64,000 bases of DNA, taken from positions 1-64,000 of the forward strand of contig CAZXUI010000008.1 of the NCBI GenBank assembly GCA_964643885.1, given 5' to 3'. The notes beneath the pieces are model-generated. The model did not search any database. It was not told where the DNA came from and worked only from the letters and a program-made list of their open reading frames with translations. The position numbers were made by a program, and so were the translations under genes. Below, piece by piece: positions 60,079 to 64,000 of this stretch (positions are counted from its first letter, which is position 1; each line of letters starts with the position of its first letter). This DNA is from CAADGL01 sp964643885. Lineage in GTDB: Bacteria; Planctomycetota; Phycisphaerae; UBA1845; Fen-1342.

Positions 60079-60846
60079 GTGGATCGCTTGGCCAGAATGC
60101 TCAGCGAAATCGGCGTGCGGCGCGTCCGGGCCGGCGCGGAGGCGGCCGCTTCGTCCGCGCCTCGCCCCACGGCCGCGCCGCGGTTCGAACAACTGCTGCC
60201 CGGCTGCGAGTGGGGCGCCGCCGGCCGCGCTTGCTGGCTGATGAGCACGCCGGCCCAGCAGGTCCTGCCCGATCTGCGGCTCTCGCAACGCGAGCTGTCC
60301 GATGCGCTGGCCGCGCTCGGGGCCGAGCGCGGGCTGCTCCTGGATATCGAAACCGGCGGACTCGTCGCGGCGCCTGTCTTCCTGGTCGGCGTGATCCGCC
60401 TCGACCGCTGGCCGTTGCACATCGAGCAGTACCTCGCCCGCGACTATCCGCAGGAAGTCGCCCTTCTCGAAGCCGTCACCCACCTCGCCCGCGACCATGA
60501 CGCCTGGGTCACTTTCAACGGCAAGACCTTTGACGCCCGCTACCTGGCGGAACGGGCCGCCGTCCACCGCATGCCGCCCGCCTGGCCGAGCGTGCACGTG
60601 GACCTGCTGCATCTCGCCCGCCGGCGTTGGCGCGGCCGCGTGCCGGACTGCAAACTGACGACGCTCGAGCAGCACATCCTCGGCCGCCGCCGCGTCGGAG
60701 ACGTTCCCAGTGCGGATGTGCCGGCCCTGTTTCATCACTTTATCCGGACGGGGGCGGCCGGACCGCTCCGGCCGGTGATCGATCACAACCGCCACGACCT
60801 GGTGAGCTGCTGCGAGTTGCTGGTCCGGCTCGCCGCGGAGGCGTGA
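60079..60846 (+). CDS. YprB-like RNase H-fold exonuclease domain protein
   Basis: 255 residues from a GTG at 60079 with GGGAGG 8 bases upstream. From about residue 90 it has the RNase H-like / DEDD-type pattern of YprB: LLLDIETGGLVAAPVFLVGV, WVTFNGKTFDARYLAERAAV, HVDLLHLARRRW and DHNRHDLVSCCELLVRL. The acidic residues of DIETGG, FNGKTFD and NRHD would bind two metals for 3'-5' exonuclease action on nucleic acid. YprB proteins are little studied. It follows ctaA by 38 bp on the same strand. Confidence 0.82.
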   Translation: MDRLARMLSEIGVRRVRAGAEAAASSAPRPTAAPRFEQLLPGCEWGAAGRACWLMSTPAQQVLPDLRLSQRELSDALAALGAERGLLLDIETGGLVAAPVFLVGVIRLDRWPLHIEQYLARDYPQEVALLEAVTHLARDHDAWVTFNGKTFDARYLAERAAVHRMPPAWPSVHVDLLHLARRRWRGRVPDCKLTTLEQHILGRRRVGDVPSADVPALFHHFIRTGAAGPLRPVIDHNRHDLVSCCELLVRLAAEA

Positions 60847-60943
60847 GTGCCCGGTCGCGGGTCGGCGGCGCGGATTTCCCGGCGGGAGAGGCCCACCGCC
60901 GGCGTCCAGAGCAGTGGTCGGACCGGTCAGCGCCCGTCACCGT

Positions 60944-60973
60944 TTGCCGCGTCTCGCGGCCAGGAGCTATACT
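60944..60973 (+). promoter_or_regulatory. Candidate promoter of the M28 peptidase gene
   Basis: TTGCCG at 60944-60949, an 18-nt spacer and TATACT at 60968-60973. Transcription would start near 60980, about 40 nt before the ATG at 61021. Confidence 0.5.
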
Positions 60974-61020
60974 CAGAGTTCTACGGGGTCTTCGGCACTT
61001 ATTACGGTGGAAAACAGGTC

Positions 61021-62973
61021 ATGAACAAGCGATCGTGCAGCATGCTTCGGGTTCTCGCGCTCGCGGCCATCCTCGGCATCTCGCAACCGGACGGACTGGC
61101 CGCTGAGAAGGTCACCTTTTCGGCCGCCGCCTACGTCGACCACGTCAAGCGGCTGGCCGCCGACGAATGGGGCGGCCGTGGGCCGGGCCAGCCGGGGATC
61201 GAGCATGCGGCCGAGTACATCGCCGACGTGTTCAAGCAGGCGGGCCTGGAGCCGGCCGGCGCGGACGGCACGTATTTCCAGGAGTTCGAGGTCAACCGCG
61301 GCAAGCTGCTGGATCGTGAAGCAGCGAAGTTCGTGGTCGAGGGAGTCGACGCGGAGTGGAAAGTCGGCGAGCAGTGGATTCCGTTTCCATTCTCCGCGGA
61401 GGGCGAGGTTGAGGGGCCGGTCGCGTTCGTGGGCTACGGCATCGAGGCTGACCGGCACGAGTACAACGACTACAAGGACTTCGATGCCCGCGGCAAGATC
61501 CTGCTGATGATGCGCTACGAGCCGAAGGCGGAGGATCCCGAGGCGGAGTTCGGCGGCTCCACGCCGTCGTCGTTCTCGATGTTTGTCCGCAAGGCCCGCT
61601 GGGCGGCCAACCACGAAGCCAAGGCGGTCATCATCGTCAATCCGCCGAACCGCGACCCGGAGAAGGACGAGCTTTACGAATTCAGCGAGAGTGCCCGCGG
61701 CCAGACCTATGCCCTGCCGATGATCCACGTGAAGCGCGAGGTGGCCGAGGCGCTGCTCAAGAAGGCCGGCGCCCCGACGCTGGCGGAGCTGGCCGGGCAG
61801 ATCGACGAGACGCGCAAGCCCGTCTCGCGCGATCTGGAGGGTGTTCAAGCCCGGATCGTCTCAGGAGTGTCGCAGCGGAAGATCACGACGCGGAACGTGC
61901 TGGGCATGCTCAAGGGAGACGGGTCGACCGACGAGGTGATCGTGATCGGTGCCCACTATGACCACCTGGGCACCAGCGGCGAGGGCGACAAGGCGGTCAT
62001 CTACAACGGCGCGGACGACAACGCCAGCGGGACCGCCGGCGTGCTCGAGCTGGCCCGCGCCTACGGCCAGCAGCCGCGGCCGCGCCGCAACATCCTCTTC
62101 ATGACCTTCAGCGCCGAGGAGATGGGGCTGCTCGGCAGCAAGCACTTCGTGGACAACCCGACGATCGATCTGTCGCGGATCAAGTTCATGATGAACCTCG
62201 ACATGATCGGCCGCTACGATCCCGAGAAGTTCCAGATGCACGGGATCGAGACGAGCGAGGCATTCCCGGAGCTCGTCGCCAAGCATGCGGGCGAGGCGGC
62301 CGTGAACTATCGCCAGGCCAGCGACATGTTCGGCCGCAGCGACCACGCCTCCTTCTATCGCAAGGGCATCCCGGTGCTCTTCCCGTTCACGGGCCTGCAT
62401 CCGCAGTATCACCAGCCGGAAGACGACTGGGAGCTGATCAACGGCGAAGGCGCGACGCACGTGCTGGACTTGACCTATCGCATCACGCGCGAAGTGGCGG
62501 AGATGAGCGAGGGTCCGTCCTATCGCAGCCAGGAGGAGATTCGCGCGGCCGAGGAAGCGGCCAAGGCCGAGCAGGAGGCCAAGGACGCCGCGGCCAAGGC
62601 GGCCGAGGGCGGTGAGAAGGCGGCGGAGGGCGAGAAGAAGCCCGAGGCGCCGAAGTCTCCGCCGGCGGACGACGCCGCGCCGCGCATGCCGCGCGTGCGG
62701 CTGGGCATCATGCCGGACTACTCGGAAGGGGCCAATGGACTGCGGATCGAGTCGGTCGTCGAGGGCGGTGCGGCCGCCAAGGCCGGTTTGAAAGGCGGCG
62801 ACGTGATCGTCAGGATCGGCGCGACGAAAGTCAGCGACATCCGCAGCTACATGGAGTCGCTGCTCGACGCCGAGCCGGGTGACGAAGTCGAGATCGTCGT
62901 CGAGCGCGACGGCAAGCCCGTGACGCTGAAGGTCAAGCTCGAGGCGCCGCCGCGCCGGCCGGGACAGGATTGA
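61021..62973 (+). CDS. Secreted M28 zinc aminopeptidase with PA and PDZ domains
   Basis: 650 residues. A signal peptide (MLRVLALAAILGISQPDGLAA) starts the protein. Residues ~120-260 include a protease-associated insert. The M28 core follows with its two-zinc site: IGAHYDHLG (His), NGADDNASG (Asp), SAEEMGLLG (Glu pair), MNLDMIGR (Asp) and HPQYHQPEDDW (His). A Lys/Ala/Glu-rich coiled linker (residues ~505-545) leads to a PDZ domain (LRIESVVEGGAAAKAGLKGG, VRIGATKVSDI). It would trim peptides outside the cytoplasm. ATG at 61021; a sigma70-like promoter lies 48-77 bp upstream. Confidence 0.92.
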   Translation: MNKRSCSMLRVLALAAILGISQPDGLAAEKVTFSAAAYVDHVKRLAADEWGGRGPGQPGIEHAAEYIADVFKQAGLEPAGADGTYFQEFEVNRGKLLDREAAKFVVEGVDAEWKVGEQWIPFPFSAEGEVEGPVAFVGYGIEADRHEYNDYKDFDARGKILLMMRYEPKAEDPEAEFGGSTPSSFSMFVRKARWAANHEAKAVIIVNPPNRDPEKDELYEFSESARGQTYALPMIHVKREVAEALLKKAGAPTLAELAGQIDETRKPVSRDLEGVQARIVSGVSQRKITTRNVLGMLKGDGSTDEVIVIGAHYDHLGTSGEGDKAVIYNGADDNASGTAGVLELARAYGQQPRPRRNILFMTFSAEEMGLLGSKHFVDNPTIDLSRIKFMMNLDMIGRYDPEKFQMHGIETSEAFPELVAKHAGEAAVNYRQASDMFGRSDHASFYRKGIPVLFPFTGLHPQYHQPEDDWELINGEGATHVLDLTYRITREVAEMSEGPSYRSQEEIRAAEEAAKAEQEAKDAAAKAAEGGEKAAEGEKKPEAPKSPPADDAAPRMPRVRLGIMPDYSEGANGLRIESVVEGGAAAKAGLKGGDVIVRIGATKVSDIRSYMESLLDAEPGDEVEIVVERDGKPVTLKVKLEAPPRRPGQD

Positions 62974-63015
62974 TCTCGACTCGAGTACTTGCACAGAACG
63001 AGATGACCCACGGCG

Positions 63016-63046
63016 GCGGCGCTGCGCGGAAGTTCGCCAGCGCCGC
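63016..63046. terminator. Possible bidirectional terminator hairpin
   Basis: Arms GCGGCGCTG (63016-63024) and CAGCGCCGC (63038-63046) with a 13-nt loop, in the ~110 bp between two convergent genes. There is no long T-tract on either side, so intrinsic termination is uncertain. Confidence 0.4.
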
Positions 63047-63083
63047 TGCGTTGCTTTCAGCGCGAGCGAGTTGCCGATTCTCG

Positions 63084-64000
63084 CTATGGACGCTCGATCG
63101 CGATCAGTTCACTGCGTGTGACGAGGATCACGGTGCGGTCGCTCCAGATCACGCGCACAACGGCACTCTGGTCCGAAATGCCGGCGATCCGGCACGATTC
63201 GTCGGGCGGCCCCAATTGTCCGCCGGGCTGGCCGCGCCAGTGTTGCAGCCGCAGCTCGCCCTCGTCGGCCCGCACGGCCGCCAGGACCGTCAATCCGCCC
63301 GCGCCGGCCGCCGCGCTGCGGACGTGGAGCGAGTCCGCGGCGAATGTGGCCGCCGGTTCGGTGGCGCCGGGAAGGCAGACCCACAATCCGCCGCCGTGAC
63401 GTGCCAACAGCCGCCGGCCGGCAGGCCGCAACTCGAGCCAGCTCATGCGGCCGGCCGCCTCGTCCGGGTGCGTCACCCGCGCCGGCTCGCCAAGCGACAC
63501 CTCCATCTGCCACAGCTCACCGTCATCCGTTCCGAACCACAGCACCGGCCGGGCGTCGGCGTCGCCCGCCCGCGTCGTGGCGATCGCACGGCCGACGATG
63601 CGCCGCCCACCGGGCACGGGCCAATCACTCCTCCCGCCGGCCGCATCCACCCGGAGCACGCGCTGCGGCCAGACGCAGATCAGCCGGCCCGCCGGCAGTC
63701 CGCTCCACAGCGGCCAGCTCTCGCCGAGGACGACGGGCTCGATCCGCGGCGCGGCCGGCACCGAGAGATCGAGAAATGCGGCATAGACGCGGCCGGATGA
63801 GCGGCCGAGCAGGGCGGCACTGTTCTGCTCGACGTGCAGCGTCGCGGCGGGCAGCGGGTCCACGCGGGTTCGCCAGAGCGGCCGGCCGTCCGCGTGTGTC
63901 AGCAGCGAGACCGCCCCGTCCGAACGAACGACGAGCACGCCGGTCTTGGCGGCGGCCGCGGCGACGATCCGCGTGACGAACTCCGGGTCGCCGGCCGGCC
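63084..64000 (-). CDS. Beta-propeller-like protein, N-terminus beyond the window
   Basis: The - strand frame is open from the right window edge to a stop at 63084; the visible 305 residues are the C-terminal part. The pattern of repeated beta strands with 'LVVRSDGAVSLLTHADGRPL', 'GRVYAAFLDLSVPAAP', 'PVLWFGTDDGELWQMEVSLG' and 'GLTVLAAVRADEGELRLQHW' fits a WD/PQQ-type beta-propeller. Upstream of 63938 the frame continues without a stop (PAGDPEFVTRIVAAAAKTGV), so no start can be given. No catalytic residue is visible; such proteins are often protein-protein platforms or bind quinone cofactors. Confidence 0.7.
   Translation of the reverse strand, partial: PAGDPEFVTRIVAAAAAKTGVLVVRSDGAVSLLTHADGRPLWRTRVDPLPAATLHVEQNSAALLGRSSGRVYAAFLDLSVPAAPRIEPVVLGESWPLWSGLPAGRLICVWPQRVLRVDAAGGRSDWPVPGGRRIVGRAIATTRAGDADARPVLWFGTDDGELWQMEVSLGEPARVTHPDEAAGRMSWLELRPAGRRLLARHGGGLWVCLPGATEPAATFAADSLHVRSAAAGAGGLTVLAAVRADEGELRLQHWRGQPGGQLGPPDESCRIAGISDQSAVVRVIWSDRTVILVTRSELIAIERP

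Overview
The window is a GC-rich (roughly two-thirds G+C by eye), densely coded bacterial chromosome segment with a 100-N assembly gap at 2960-3059. The gene content suggests a member of the Planctomycetota. It includes H-X-G-type pseudopilins with FTLIE signals, DUF1573 and DUF3179 proteins, secreted beta-helix and matrixin/PKD proteins with N- or C-terminal sorting signals, bactofilins, a SpoIIE-type phosphatase, and an Alternative Complex III cluster joined to a caa3 oxidase. This is an inference from gene families; no rRNA or tRNA gene was seen.

Layout. 1-2422: the 5' end of a lipoprotein hydrolase, then a lower-GC two-gene TcmP/DUF5131 cassette. 2489-8652: a sugar isomerase interrupted by a 30-bp hairpin repeat array and the gap, two bactofilins, a PP2C phosphatase, a PTS EIIA protein, ispE and a YjbQ protein. 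8791-17755: acyl-CoA dehydrogenase, two methyltransferases, a lipoprotein peptidyl-prolyl isomerase, IscX, a membrane BON-like protein, an orphan Opp/Dpp ATPase, a pseudopilin with a zinc-ribbon partner, and a secreted beta-helix protein. 17924-32504: a glycosyltransferase/TPR membrane protein, NAD synthase, membrane and coiled-coil proteins, a matrixin-like protease, a GlmM-type mutase, an isochorismatase-fold protein lacking its cysteine, the GTPase Der and a MazG-like pyrophosphohydrolase. 32794-37785: an AT-richer patch with a truncated DUF1573 gene and a possibly chimeric ORF, then an unusually long carB. 37981-41374: an ABC-2 exporter operon.

41687-60040 is a respiratory supercluster, almost all on the + strand. 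It encodes ActA, ActB, ActC, a fused ActD-ActE, ActF, a small membrane protein, SCO, and CoxB/A/C/D plus a second subunit-III-like protein. Heme-A biosynthesis follows: CtaB on the - strand with DUF3179, and CtaA on the + strand. Together these would oxidise quinol, reduce c-type hemes, pass electrons to an A2-type caa3 oxidase, and supply its copper and heme A. The window ends with a YprB-like RNase H-fold protein, an M28 peptidase with a PDZ domain, and a truncated beta-propeller-like protein.

The most unusual signal is a set of short perfect hairpins (7-8 bp arms, 2-3 nt loop, fixed tail) scattered at gene 3' ends and, more strikingly, inside genes. Copies lie inside the isomerase gene, in frame inside ctaA, and across the stop codon of a methyltransferase. 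In the main family the arms differ between copies with compensating changes on both sides of the stem, while loop and linkers stay constant. This points to selection or replication at the level of nucleic-acid structure.
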